In this document: one piece after another, positions 11,267-24,163 of the stretch
Position numbering within the stretch: position 1 is the stretch's first letter
Layout of the letters: the number at the start of each line of letters is the position of its first letter
Assembly (NCBI GenBank): GCA_015039365.1
Contig: WION01000123.1
Coordinates: 1-64,000 of the forward strand
DNA: 64,000 nt
Direction: 5' to 3'
Source of the DNA: Amanita rubescens
Lineage: Eukaryota; Basidiomycota; Agaricomycetes; Agaricales; Amanitaceae
Made by a program: the position numbers and the translations under genes
The notes under the pieces: generated by a model
Told to the model about the DNA's origin: nothing
Databases searched by the model: none
The model's input: only the letters and a program-made list of their open reading frames with translations

Positions 11267-12092
11267 ATGTCGGGAGGACGTCAATTGTGAGCCTCATATT
11301 TCATACCTATCTTGGAAGTCTAACGTCTCAACCTTTTAGCCCATTCGTATTCGTGAGTTATTCCCCGCGACTAAGACGCGTCAAGTTTCATCGAGTCATT
11401 TTACACAGTTTGATATTGCTATCAACTACAGGAAAGCAGGGCGCCTTGTCTTCAGGTTGTACGATGACATTGTTCCGAAAACAGCCCGCAACTTCCGGGA
11501 GCTGGCAACGGGTCAACATGGGTTTGGTTACGCCGGCAGTACGTTCCATCGGATAATGCCTAACGTGCTCATTCATGGAATTTTTACTTGTCTTACATGA
11601 ATTGATGTTCTTCGCAGTTCATGATCCAAGGTGGCGATATCACGCATCATGATGGCAGGGGCGGGAAATCTATCTACCCGGAAAGGTGGTTTCCAGGTAT
11701 AAAAATGCTAGAATTGAAGGAAAACATAACTCACAATATTTTAGATGAAAACTTCAAATTACAACATTCCAAGCCTGGCTTGTTGTCCATGGCCAGTAGC
11801 GGACCAAACACGAACGGCTCGCAGGTACGCATTCTGTGGGTTTTGCGAGGCATATGATGTACGGATCGCTTCTAGTTCTTCATTACAACTGCCATTACCC
11901 CCTGGGTAAGCTTCGTCTTCATGTTAAGCTGCCAGTGAGCTTAGTTTATTCCCAAAGCTGGACGATCGACATGTGGTGTTCGGAGAAGTTAAAACTGGGA
12001 TGCTCTTGGTCAGGCGAATCGAAGCTGCGGGTACGACATCTGGGACGCCGAGGGTAAAGGTCACAATCACCTCAAGCGGTATCATAGAGTAA
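11267..12092 (+). CDS. Cyclophilin-type peptidyl-prolyl cis-trans isomerase
   Basis: Seven exons give an unbroken 170-residue protein: 11267-11286, 11340-11352, 11409-11564, 11618-11696, 11745-11824, 11876-11905 and 11958-12092; the lengths sum to an exact codon multiple. It is the single-domain cyclophilin A type, which isomerises Xaa-Pro bonds and binds cyclosporin. Visible active-site residues are R in F-H-R-I-M-P, then F-M-x-Q in N-F-M-I-Q-G-G-D, Q and F in N-G-S-Q-F-F-I-T, and W and H in [11 protein letters not shown]. All expected contact residues of the family are kept, including the Trp needed for cyclosporin. There is no signal peptide, so it is probably cytosolic. Oddities: a 13-base exon 2, an acceptor ending AAG before exon 7, and a slightly changed loop (E-R-W-F-P-D-E-N-F). 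The first exon is chosen by frame and donor quality and is the least certain part. Confidence 0.85.
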
Positions 12093-12460
12093 TTTTTGTC
12101 ATGCTCGGCCCGCAAGGTATTCATGTCCCGTCTAATCTGAATGATTTAAATCATCTTTCGAGCCTTATGAACGTTGCCCGTGGTCTCCTTCGTTGCCACC
12201 TGCCGTCGTAGCTCCCGATTGTTACGAAATCAGATCGCCTTTTATCTCTTTCAAGCGCTGCGGATCAGTGCTTGCCTCCCTGACATCAATTGCAAAGCTT
12301 TCAAACAATGCTCGCTTAACGTCATTTGTGGCCACCTAAATAGCTGTCTTGGTGGCAATTGTCTGCGCATATATATATAAGGCCCTGGATCTTCTGGGCC
12401 ATTATTGTTCTCCACTCCTCGTCTTGCTTATCCTCCGTTTCTGTGCGTTACTGACGCTTC

Positions 12461-13600
12461 ATGTTCTTCATTGCTAATTCTATCCATGAAAGCAGGATGG
12501 AAAGCCTATACGCCGATTTGCATGTCTGCCTCAACGATCCAACGACGTGTATGAAGTTACTCCGCAGTCCTCCAGTTGAGGCCCAGGGCATCCTTATCAC
12601 GTTTGATCCAGCATTGCCCTATTCTCTTCAGGACGCTGAGGAGATGACCCTTCGACTCCTCAAATCCTTCTCGTCCTGCAGGCAATTGACGAGCCTCGCT
12701 ATTCCCAGAATTCTCTCCCGTTCACGCACCAATCATCGCAAATTACTCCGCCCTCACGCGCCTGTCAATCGGCAAGGTCAACCTCTTTGTCGCCGTACAC
12801 GTCCTCACCATGTGCACCTCACTTCAGAACATTGAATTCAAAATGATAACATATAGCACAAAGCAATCCATGCCACCGCTCCTCTATGACCGGCAACAAC
12901 TAAAAGCCATGAAAAGTATCAAGATACGCGATGCACAATGTCACTTCATGGACCTACTACACCACTTTGCATGTCCCCGTCTTGAGGTCTTGGACGTGAC
13001 CAACAATCGGATACAATGTTCGGTGGGCGAGCAGCTACGCTGGTTCTTGTCATGCGAAACTGCATTCACCGACTTCCTGCTCCACTCCACGACTAATTTG
13101 AAGGAGCTGTCCGTCTTTGACGATAACGAAAGCGACCCTTTGGACGTCGGGCTTGCCGAGACATTGCACTACGTCTACAACCAAATCCTTCGCCACCCCT
13201 GTGTTCTGCAAAAGGTTTGCATCCCAAGGTTAACAGAGATGCCGTTCAAGCACAGCGGATTCAATTCATACACGATTTGCGTGATGCGATTTCCTTGCTT
13301 TCTCAGGAATTGCCTGTGGACCGTGTTATGGACCCGCCTCCTCCTGCGCCTGGTGTCCTACGAGCGTACATTCATGATGCAGTCAGGGGTGTAGCGTGTC
13401 CTCGTCCGAGAGAGGGACATGTGCCGTTGGCGATAGACCACTCGACCAATATTATGCCAAAAGGTTACGTGTTTGCCTGTGATGACTGCCCGCAAAAGAC
13501 GCGGAACGAGAAGAGCATACTAGCCATTAGAATGTTCGCCGAACTTGCTGATTTTCATTACGATATCCGTATTGGCGATAGGATAGTTTTGAACTGTTGA
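12461..13600 (+). pseudogene. Broken F-box/LRR-like gene
   Basis: Three reading-frame segments in different frames follow one another: about 12461-12720, 12730-13216 and 13217-13600. The middle one has leucine-rich content (A-L-T-R-L-S-I, L-E-V-L-D-V-T-N-N, L-K-E-L-S-V-F-D-D). The join near 12720 and that near 13216 look like frameshifts rather than introns, since no GT..AG pair restores the frame. No N-terminal F-box is visible. The overall look matches the agaricomycete F-box/LRR expansions (inference). A short coding gene around the middle segment remains possible. Confidence 0.45.
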
Positions 13601-14792
13601 ATCTTGGCAACCAGAGATTGTACGGTTAATGTTCACGATGATGGTATTCTGTTAATAATGTTATATTCCAAACATGCTGACGTGGCATTGTCGCGTCATC
13701 GATTATCAGTAATATATCGCATTCCTGGTCGAGTAAAGTCCCATTCATTATATCTCGCGTCGATGGGGACCGAGAGAACATTTGTCCGACAAGGCGAGAG
13801 GTGCGGATGTGCGCAATTATGTGATCAAGGCGGGTTTGGAGACGAGAAGCTTTGGGGTGACGCAGATCTTCGTCCAGAGTTTGGGAGTGTCGCGAGTTAT
13901 GTTTCGCCAGTCTTTGGATACGGTGGAGGGGACGAGGGCATCTTGACGGTGGCCGCAGCTGGAGCGTCTGGCTGAGACTACCGGGGATCATCCACCCTTT
14001 GCAATTGACATATGCAGTAATATATTGACGAGGACAGGTTTCCATTGACGTCGGTCTCTTTTCGCCTGCCGTTCTGTTTGGCGAGAAATCAAAATGCAAA
14101 ATGGAGTCTCTGTCGATATGTCAGTGAGAAACAGAAGAAACAATCAAGATGATACTTATCTCGTTCCCCACAGCCGCGGTGGTAAGTGCGAGGCCCGCGG
14201 ACTTGCCATGCGTATTGGGATAAAAAGTGGTGATGGCGAGAACAATAATGAGCGACCAAGCGAACGAAGCGACGCGGCATCTGTGACTCAAGCGGGTACG
14301 CGTCACACGTGGGCGCGTACCGTGACATACCCGTACCCATCGTACCCGCATACCCGCGGGTTATCCTTAGCGAACACTAACTCAGGGGCGAATCCTGAAC
14401 TTCCTTTCGAATCGGCTTACGCGACAACACAGCATTAGACACCAGTTCTCTCTATTCGGAAACTTTAAACGATAGTTTGGCTAGCTCATCGCAACCAACA
14501 AACTCGGTATCAAGAACATCAGTTTCTGGACGCCGATTTCAACGCACTGATGTTGGACTACCTCCATACTAACGCGTGAGTGTACCATCTTTGGGTGTTC
14601 GAGTGGCGCCGCTTTACAAATCATTGATCAGGTCTGATATGACGCTTACAGGTCGATGCACGGCGTCATATCGGTATTACTGATCATCCCATTTCGTCAC
14701 ATATTTCACAGGCCATAGAGTGCTTATAATCGGAGACGACGGGCTGAACAGCATCATCTCCGACTCGGTCTTTTGAATCTCTCTGCAGAAAA
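13601..14792. other. No gene seen; GTACCC-rich patch near 14.3 kb
   Basis: A compact patch at about 14290-14360 has GGGTACGCG facing several TACCCG copies, a motif density often seen in subterminal parts of fungal DNA transposons. No matching ends or target duplication were found. Long frames here look like chance. Confidence 0.3.
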
Positions 14793-16325
<1,533 letters not shown>

Positions 16326-17213
16326 ACTAGATATAGAGTAATATTGATGTATGTGTACGATTAGAATACTGTTTGTGACGAACGTTTTATACCACTAGAA
16401 AAACTCCCACCGTGAATGAAGAAAAGTTACATGTAATACCCTTAATTAGCGCGATTGGTTATTTGCTGAGGATATTAAGCTCAGTACAAGAGCCTCCGGT
16501 TCTGCCAGTATTACTGCTTATTTCCCTACACTCATAGTATAATTTACCTTGTTACCTTGCGCAGCAAGGTCACTCGCAAAGTAAAATAATAATAAACGTG
16601 GGAAACATGCAGAGATAAGATAAGATGATTCGGTTTTCCTCTTCATCGATCATCCTTCCTCTACTTGGAACATATTAACGAAAATGTGTGGATTTATATG
16701 AAGAAATCGGGCGCAAGGTTCGTGTCGGCGCTCCAGCTACGCTCGCTCTCGTACTGATTTACCATAACGGTATTATGTCATGTTTGGTCCATCCTGACTC
16801 GGACTCGGACAACTGCCAGCAAATCCAAAAAGTTACTACGTGTATTTCAATAGACTCGGACTATGTGGCGCCGAGTTTGACATGCCTGGTTCTAGTTTGC
16901 AGCGAATCGGCTAGTAGACGGAAAGCCAGCACGACGACGACTAATACTGGCGAATTGTCATCAAACACACTTCAGGTCGGCGCTCATTCACATTCGTCAA
17001 TCAATCAAACGTTTTTTAACGGTATGTTTTGAATGCTCTTCATGATGGCGCATTTTTTTAAAGCCTCGGGACTGCAGTTCGCGATACGGAAGAGTCAAAG
17101 GGTCTCTGCTATATGGGAATATACCTCGTCCATTCGGCGTCACATCGGTCTTTGATGTGCCTGATTCATATATAATGAAGGTTGTGGAAGAATGTTGAGT
17201 AGAAGTCTTCGCT
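16326..17213. other. Intergenic, no gene seen
   Basis: Nothing beyond chance frames. The last ~100 bases are presumably the promoter of the esterase gene (a TATATAATG string at 17169). Confidence 0.4.
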
Positions 17214-19571
17214 ATGAAGCTTCAAGTTCTTGTCGCGCTTGCGCTTCACGTATATCTCACCTGCGCTGCTCCGTCATCGACAAAGGTCACCTTGGACAAG
17301 GGTACTTTTGTAGGCACAACGGATGGGAGCGTGAACAAATATCTGGGCATCCCCTACGCACAACCGCCGTAAGTTAAATGCGCCTCATCTGTCTCGTGTA
17401 TTGGTGCCTGATGCTAGGATAGTGTCGGCAACTTGCGTTATCGTCTTCCAGAGTCATACGGCTCCTACAACGGTCACTATGATGCCACGAAGTTTGGCCC
17501 GTCATGTACCCAGGTGGCCCGGAAATTTCCCCATGTGCCCGGTGTCTCGCCAGAGATATTGGATTACTTGAACAACACTCTTTATCAAGTTTCTAAGCCA
17601 GACAGCGAAGACTGTAATTATCCAAGCCTACTCTTCTACAATTGATTAAAATCCCTTTAACAGGCCTTACGATCAATGTGCTGACTCCTGTTGTCTCTGG
17701 CAACGAAAAGTTACCCGTCGTTGTGGTCCGTCGGCTTTATTCTATACGACCTTCTCTAACGTCGCTTTTCCTTGCAGTGGTTCCATGGAGGTGACCCGCG
17801 TTTATGCATTGATTGAATGTGTATCGAAGTAACATCTCTTTTAGGTTTCTTCCAATTTAGCGGCAGCTCAACGTGAGTGTTCAGAATTTCACGAAGCAAA
17901 GTGACGTGCTAAGCGTGTTGATAGTTATGATGGCTCCAACATCATCACTCGTTCAGTAGCTCTCAACCAACCCATAATCTATGTCAGCATGAACTATCGG
18001 TAGGTCATTTTGGATCTTTCAGTCATACGTATTGAATCTTATTGCTAGTATTGGCGGTACGTGTTGGTATGACTGGGCGTGAAGGTGGCCTAACGCAAGA
18101 TAAGGCTTTGGTTTCATGGGCGGCGATGTCTTCAGGAATGCTGGCATAGGAAACCTTGGTCTTTACGATCGTAAGTCTTGTCGCGGGCGCTCCGTTCGTT
18201 TCTCTAATATTGAGTGATAAGAACGTTTGGCCCTTCGGTGGGTCAACAAGTACATCTCGTCGTTCGGAGGAGATCCCACCAAAGTCACAATGTAGGTTCA
18301 ACGCTCAATTGGCTTTCTACTTGGCTAAAGTTTCTCCTTACAGTTGGGGTCAAAACTCTGGCGCGTATTCCGTCGGTTCTCAAATGATCACAAATGGTGG
18401 CAACACCGAAGGCTTGTTCCACGCCGCTTTCATGCAATCTGGTGCGCCCAGTCCGTTCGGTTACATGGACAACGTTCATGGCCAGCGTTACTGGAATGCT
18501 ATTTCGAGTGAACTTTGCCCGACGGAAGTGGATAAGGTTGAGTGCATGAGGCAGGTGCCTTACGAAAAGCTGAGGGCTGCTATCGATGGCCAGCCCAATG
18601 TCTTCTCCTGGGAGGTACGCTTTGGTTGATTTTTTGACTCGCACGGAATGTGACGCATCTCTCAGTCGGTCATCCCAGCTTGGTGGCCACGATCCGATGG
18701 TATTTTCCTCACGAATACTGCTCAGGAGTTGGTGGCACTGGACCACGTTGCGCCAATCCCTCTTGTCATAGGTGTGACCTTAATTTTCTGTATCGTTTCA
18801 TTCTGACTATTTTTAGGTAACGTTGACGATGAGTCAACGCTATTCTCCTTTTCAAACTTAAACATTACGTATGGCACCTGTCTTTTGAGTCTGTTAATGT
18901 TATCATTCTCACGCATCGAATTACAGCACTACTCAACTGCTCGGCAACTATGCCCACAGCAACATGTTCCCCTATATTCAACCCCAGGAACTCTCCATGC
19001 TTCTCGGTGCTCATCAACCAGCCCCAAGTGCCGGTTCGCCATTTGACACCGGTGATGCCAATGCCGACCTGGGTCCAGAATACAAACGTCAGTCAGCCGC
19101 CAAGGGTGACTTGGTTTGGCAAGCTCCTCGTCGTTCCTTCATCCAGCAAGTCTATAACAAGCAACCATGCTGGTCATTCCGTAAGTATTTTCACGTGATT
19201 CGGATCGATCATTAATCTTTGGTGTCTTTAGTTAGCAAGCGCTACAAGCAGACGCCTTACCTTGGATCGGTAAGCGATAGATATTCACAAACCAAACCAA
19301 GATACTAACGCACATGGTACTGTAGTTCCAAGGGTCCGATGTCCTCATGATCTACGACAAAGGTGATCTTCAGGACTATCTAATCAACTTTGTCAACAAG
19401 CAAGACCCGAACGGCCAGAACCTATACCAGTGGCCGAAATACGATATCGACAACGTTGCATTGCTGACGCTGTATGACAATCCAGATGTTCCGGTCAATA
19501 TCACTACAGATGATTATAGGAACGCCACCATCCAGGTGGATGTTTATCTTGCTCTCAAATACCCTTTGTAA
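17214..19571 (+). CDS. Secreted type-B carboxylesterase homologue, catalytically dead
   Basis: Fifteen exons (17214-17368, 17423-17613, 17664-17725, 17778-17790, 17845-17872, 17925-17999, 18049-18056, 18105-18170, 18222-18291, 18344-18614, 18666-18771, 18817-18868, 18927-19180, 19232-19269, 19326-19571) sum to 544 residues with no stop. Signal peptide: M-K-L-Q-V-L-V-A-L-A-L through about residue 19. Fold landmarks: Y-L-G-I-P-Y-A-Q-P-P, S-E-D-C-L-T-I-N-V, W-F-H-G-G-F-F-Q-F, G-N-L-G-L-Y-D-Q-R, F-G-G-D-P-T-K-V-T. The nucleophile elbow, normally G-E-S-A-G, reads G-Q-N-S-G, so the catalytic Ser is Asn (about residue 227). The acid is kept in D-D-E-S-T (about 354). The catalytic His in F-H-G-S-D is Gln (F-Q-G-S-D, about 465). 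Hydrolysis by the usual triad is therefore impossible. The open frame over 15 exons argues for a retained non-catalytic role, as in other cholinesterase-fold pseudoenzymes, or for very recent loss. Confidence 0.87.
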
Positions 19572-19807
19572 TTTTTATCTACGAGCGAAAAATACACTTT
19601 CTTGCATCGCTGAGATATATATTTTCTTGGACATTTATATATCGTTGACGTTCAGTCCCGATGGATCAGTATCTAATCCATTAAGTCATTTAGCGTGGCT
19701 TGCTGCCGTGGTCGTTTTAGTCGAGAGGTGACTTGTGCTGAGTGTTAGGAATGGTCACATTTGCGGTAAGAGGTATACTACCATTCCATGACGCGATCAA
19801 GGATAGG
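19572..19807. other. Intergenic up to the inverted-repeat boundary
   Basis: No gene. The sequence similar to the right arm starts at about 19808 with GTATCAACCAGATTCACGCA. Confidence 0.4.
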
Positions 19808-20034
19808 TGTATCAACCAGATTCACGCAGATTGTACTTTTGCTACGCGCGCAATTCTAAGTACTGGCCCTGCCACATTTATTCTAAAGCAGAAAAACGTA
19901 GTTTGCGACAGAAGAGCCTGCAAAACGGTAAATTTCCAGCTCGTTCCCCACTCGGACCATTTCTCACTGGGGTCACCGTGATGGCGGCAGATAAGGTTTC
20001 TAAGTCCGACTAATGACTCTGAGCGCTCGCGACG

Positions 20035-21953
20035 ATGTTACTGGAGCTACGTGGTTCGTCCGCACGCCTGTTTTTCTTCATGTCTTTTAATCTATCGCAT
20101 AAGCAACCCCACTACATCACTTCCACTCCCCGGCGATTTGCTCGAAGAAATTTTCATGCATCTAGACGCACAAGATCTCAGAAAGTGCCTGCCGGTATCA
20201 AAGCAAATCAACAATTTCATACATTCCTCGGTGATCCTTCGGTATCGATTGGCCTGTCATGCGGCGGGCGTCGTTGACAACACGTATTGCACGCTCTCAT
20301 TCGCGGCACGCTACGAGGCTCTGATGAAGCGAGAAAAGGCATGGTGCAGGTTTCAGCCAGCCTTTATAAAGACATTTGATGATGTGCATAACCGATATCC
20401 CGTGTGGGACTTGACATCGGGCGTCTATCTGTATTATTTCCATGTCTCGGTCCATATTTATCACCTGCACTATTGCTTGCTTCCATCCACACCCGACGAT
20501 GTTCTACGATGGACAGCCATACCCAATCATACTCCAATAGTCGAGTTGACCTGGAATCGTCCACGTGCAGATATTATCCGTGAGGCGGGCATGGCCATTG
20601 ACGAACATGATCTCATGGTCAACGTCATCTCGTGCGTTCGTCTAAAACCTATTTTATGAATGACACTCTCACTTTAAACACCAGGTCGACGCATGTCGAT
20701 CAAGAAGGCACCATGCCACGGTGTTCAATATACATGACTCTTCTTCAATTCTCCACTGGAGAATACCATCCGTTGGCACATTGTCCACGAATCGATATAC
20801 AAGACAACTACGAACTAAATCAGATCATTAAGCTGGAAATCGCCGGCGACAACCTTGCTCTCCTAGTCGGGACTCGCGGGGGGGATCAACTATATATCTT
20901 CGACTGGAAGACGGGCCATAAGAGATTGGTAAGTAGCTACCCTAATCCATTTTCTTTCCTAAACATTTGTCTTTTTTGCGTTAGAAACATCGAACTTGGG
21001 AGAGGGCCTACTTTTTTCTTGCTTTTGTATCACCCGAAATTCTTCTGATACCCAACGATATCCGGGGCCAACATGAAGTTTGGGAGATCCCCAAGGAAGC
21101 GGATAGCGTTCCATATCAAGTGTTAAGTCTTCGTATTCCTGCTCTATCCAAGGAATATTCTATCAGTGGATTTTATTGCAGTGGTCGACCTGGCCCACAT
21201 AACGTTCTACGCACTTCACCTAAACCATTCCACGCTTCTGTAGACGAAACCACGATCATGACCACGGTTTTTATTAGTACCGCCCTTTCCCCAAACGAAA
21301 CCAACCGAACATTCGTTCTTTTCATCCGCCGCCGATCTCTTCTAGAAACCATTACGAACCTCAGACGGACAGGTGTGCCTCCCCCATTCAATGTTCTAGC
21401 TCATGCCAATAACGAGGTGGTCATGTATGATGACTCGGGAATGCCATACTCTTTCTCCACTATCACGGACTTTGAGGCACCCTCCGGAAAGGTGTATACC
21501 GTGAAGTCAATTCCTTGGTCTGAATGGGGACCACCTATCTCAAGGTGGCTCGAGGCCAGGAGCAAGGCTCGAACCTGGTACACCTCTTCCGCCGGACAAA
21601 GATGGGCGCGTCTTGAGCCCGTCAATGACGATGACAATGATGAAAGGTGCCGACTCAGCATAGTCGATTTCAACCCATATAACGTCTGCAATCCTCAAGA
21701 TAATCTGCCAGGAGAGTTGGTTGTAGGACGGAAAGGAGACTACTTTGATCATGGTAATGTTTTTGCGGAGGTGATCGAGATGGGATTGGGCTGTACGATA
21801 TACACAGCTCCCGAGGTGTATGATTATAATAGGTGGTTCATGGACGACGAGAGAGTGTTGGGTTTTAAGGTATTTGCAAGGCATGGCTTTACGTCGTATA
21901 ACTTACGGTTGGCAGTACGACTGGGACTCGGAGAACTTGAACGGAGGGGTTGA
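20035..21953 (+). CDS. F-box protein, left inverted-repeat copy
   Basis: Three exons: to 20631, 20685-20928 and 20985-21953, with introns of 53 and 56 bp; the joined frame is open to the stop. The F-box is near the N-terminus (L-P-L-P-G-D-L-L-E-E-I-F-M-H-L-D, then L-R-K-C-L-P-V-S-K). F-box proteins recruit targets to SCF ubiquitin ligases through Skp1. The C-terminal ~450 residues contain beta-rich segments (D-Q-L-Y-I-F-D-W-K-T-G, I-L-L-I-P-N-D-I) as in agaricomycete F-box proteins with a propeller-like tail (inference). The start is unresolved: the ATG at 20035 is in another frame and would need a very short intron near 20070-20103. Against the right copy, the F-box half differs mostly by amino-acid-changing substitutions, while exon 3 is nearly the same. 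Confidence 0.7.
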
Positions 21954-22583
21954 AGAGATAACTGTATTCCATTTTGGCTGAGAGATTGTCATGCTTATGT
22001 TTCTGCTCGTCCTTGGTACTCGTCAGAAATATATCACTTGCTGCCTCGACATCTACCACACCCTCAATCAAGATAAATGACTGGAATTGAGGGTATTGAC
22101 TTGTCACCGGCGGTGATGACGTTGGTTCAGTACAACTTCCTCATGGAAAAGACAAAACATCTTACTACTAGTACGTGGCATGTCTGGCAGTCGTATTTTT
22201 TCGCTTGGTTCTCCAGCGACGTTGTAGCTGCAAGTCTACATGCTTTATAAACCCATTCTACATAGCATTCTGAGTTTGCGCCACTAGTAGTACAGCAGTT
22301 CACGATTATGATTCTGCTGCGACGCCGAATGTGAAGTGTGAATTCTAAAAACAAATACGTGCTGCTCCAGGTTTGACTCGACATTACTACAGCGTACTAT
22401 CACACAGTGCTAGCGAGAGGCACGCGAAGCACCAACAAGGTCCTGTAATGTGTCGGTGGCGAAAACTTATAAAGCGCGCCACTCGAGTTCGCTGTCCCGG
22501 GATTACAATAACGACTAATCAATATATTCAAATCTGCATACAACTATGTACAATTGAAAGACTCGGACAAGGTTAGTAGATTG

Positions 22584-22986
22584 CTACAGTAACTGGAACC
22601 CGGTTGCAAGCTCTGGATTCAACTGCATTGATCATATTAATAAAACCCTCTTGGCACTGATTTCACCGAAAACGTACTAAATCCATGTAGGCGGCATCCT
22701 CCTGGGCTTTCTCCTTAAATTTATGCATCGCCCAGCCGAAAGGCTCGCCATTAACTGACGCATACCAGTCAGTTTACGGTGCAATCGATTTTCTCAGAGG
22801 TACTACGTACTGTAGACAGTAGCATGATGGAGGTACCGATTGTTGTCATACCCCCAACGATATTTGGGAGCTGGCAGTCTCTTGATTGTGGTCCAAATAA
22901 AGAGGTTCTGGGAATTGGCTGTGTTGGCGTTAGTTAAGTACAACATGGACAGCTGGGAAAGTACCATTACAGAGGTTGGTGTTCAT
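22584..22986 (-). CDS. Small dsRBD-like protein, left inverted-repeat copy
   Basis: Four exons on the minus strand, with the same layout and total span (403 bp) as the right copy, give 79 residues. The ATG is at 22986 and the stop at 22584. The fold pattern P-x-Y, H-H-A-T-V-Y-I-N-G-E-P-F-G and K-E-K-A-Q-E-D-A-A-Y-M resembles a single double-stranded-RNA-binding domain: three strands, then a helix starting with a basic K-x-x-A-x-x-x-A-A motif. This copy reads H-K-F-K-E-K at the start of that helix, more basic than the right copy. There is no signal peptide or other domain. Assignment to the dsRBD fold is inference from pattern only. The gene is too short and too split to be seen by open-frame search. 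Confidence 0.6.
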
Positions 22987-23879
22987 TTCGCTGGTACTGA
23001 GGAGTTGAACGATATTTTAATACCTGTATGACCCCACAGCCTTCTGAGTTGCGGCGATGCCATAGTACGCCAGTTAACAGTTATGATTCTGCTGCGACGA
23101 GGGTGAAGAGTCAAACCAATGCGTGACGCAAGAAATATAATGGAAAATGAAGCGTGAAATTTGGTATAAATCATGTTATAGCACTGAGGATGCACATAGC
23201 ATTACCTGTAAAAGAAATTGAATTCATATGGATTTCGTCATGTTAGACTCCTTACTACCAAAAACGCCTCAAGGTCCTAGTACGGCTGAAGCGTCGCCGA
23301 AATCCTAATGCGTTTAAGGCGCACGTCGGTGAATGATAGCACTGCCTAAGGACAATAGAGTTGTGATGCGAGAAACTGAGTCTTATAGTGTAAGTTACTT
23401 ACTGCCATACTTGAAAAGAGCGACGGGCGGACAGTAAAAATGACCCGACAAGTTCCTAAAGCAATTTGGCGGCGAAAGTCTAAATTAGGGCATGCCTTCC
23501 GCGTCAATTGTTTGCGACCTGGACTCCGAATCATTTTGATCGCCACTGACAACGCTGTTGTTCGTTTGACCGCCCAGTCAGCACATGTTGTACAGCCACT
23601 GTGAAACGATGAGGGATCGTCGAGGACTCAGTCATGACGATTTCTGGGGCCAGGAACTTTCCTTTGTACCGGGACGAAGCGATTATCTCGAAGGTGGTGC
23701 TGATCGTGGTTCCCAGAAATCCTAGCCAGCGCTGACGGGATACGGCAGTAGAGTAGGGTAGCGGAGAGGCGCTCGTGCCACTGGCGAAAGAGACATGAGC
23801 GGTAGCGGGGTAACGGAGCGGGACGACTCGAATGTGATACCTGTAGCAAGGAAACGCGTTCCAAACAATGTCATTGCAA

Positions 23880-24163
23880 CAATGACATTTGCTGCTATCC
23901 CACTTTCTGCGTCATCGCTTTGGACAACCGTACCCGACTTTCTTCGAGCCCGGATCTGAGGGCGCGCTGCTTCACATGTGCATAAACCCCGTTACGGAAT
24001 ACATGTCAGAAGATCCTGAGATATTCAAGTTGTTAGCAGCACATAACACGCAAATCCGTGAATTAAAATTCGCCGCGAGTATGGCCTTCATAGCGGGCGG
24101 TGTCATCTATGATCTCTTTCCAAACGTGAAAGCATTCCCAGCGCTCGAGGTGTTTCCTATATA
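23880..24163 (+). pseudogene. F-box-like gene relic cut by the inverted-repeat edge
   Basis: One frame reads A-A-I-P-L-S-A-S-S-L-W-T-T-V, the segment that usually follows an F-box, and stops at about 23960. Another frame continues with I-R-E-L-K-F-A-A-S-M and F-P-A-L-E-V-F-P-I, a leucine-rich style segment. A frameshift separates them. Similarity to the right arm ends in the middle of this segment. Confidence 0.45.

Larger units (their letters stand above)
19808..24163. repeat. Left arm of a ~4.3 kb inverted repeat
   Basis: It reads almost base for base as the reverse complement of 42979-47289. The outer edge lies at GTATCAACCAG (left ~19808, right ~47289) and the inner edge at CTCGAGGTGTTTCCTAT (left ~24163, right ~42979). 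The arms are about 18.8 kb apart and differ by scattered substitutions and a few short indels. Each arm carries an F-box gene, a dsRBD-like gene and an F-box-like relic. Confidence 0.9.

Noticed and set aside
13626..14099. 157-residue minus-strand frame
   Set aside because: No domain, no good start context and no similarity to neighbours; treated as chance.
14290..14360. GTACCC-rich patch as the end of a DNA transposon
   Set aside because: No second end, inverted terminal repeat or target duplication could be found.
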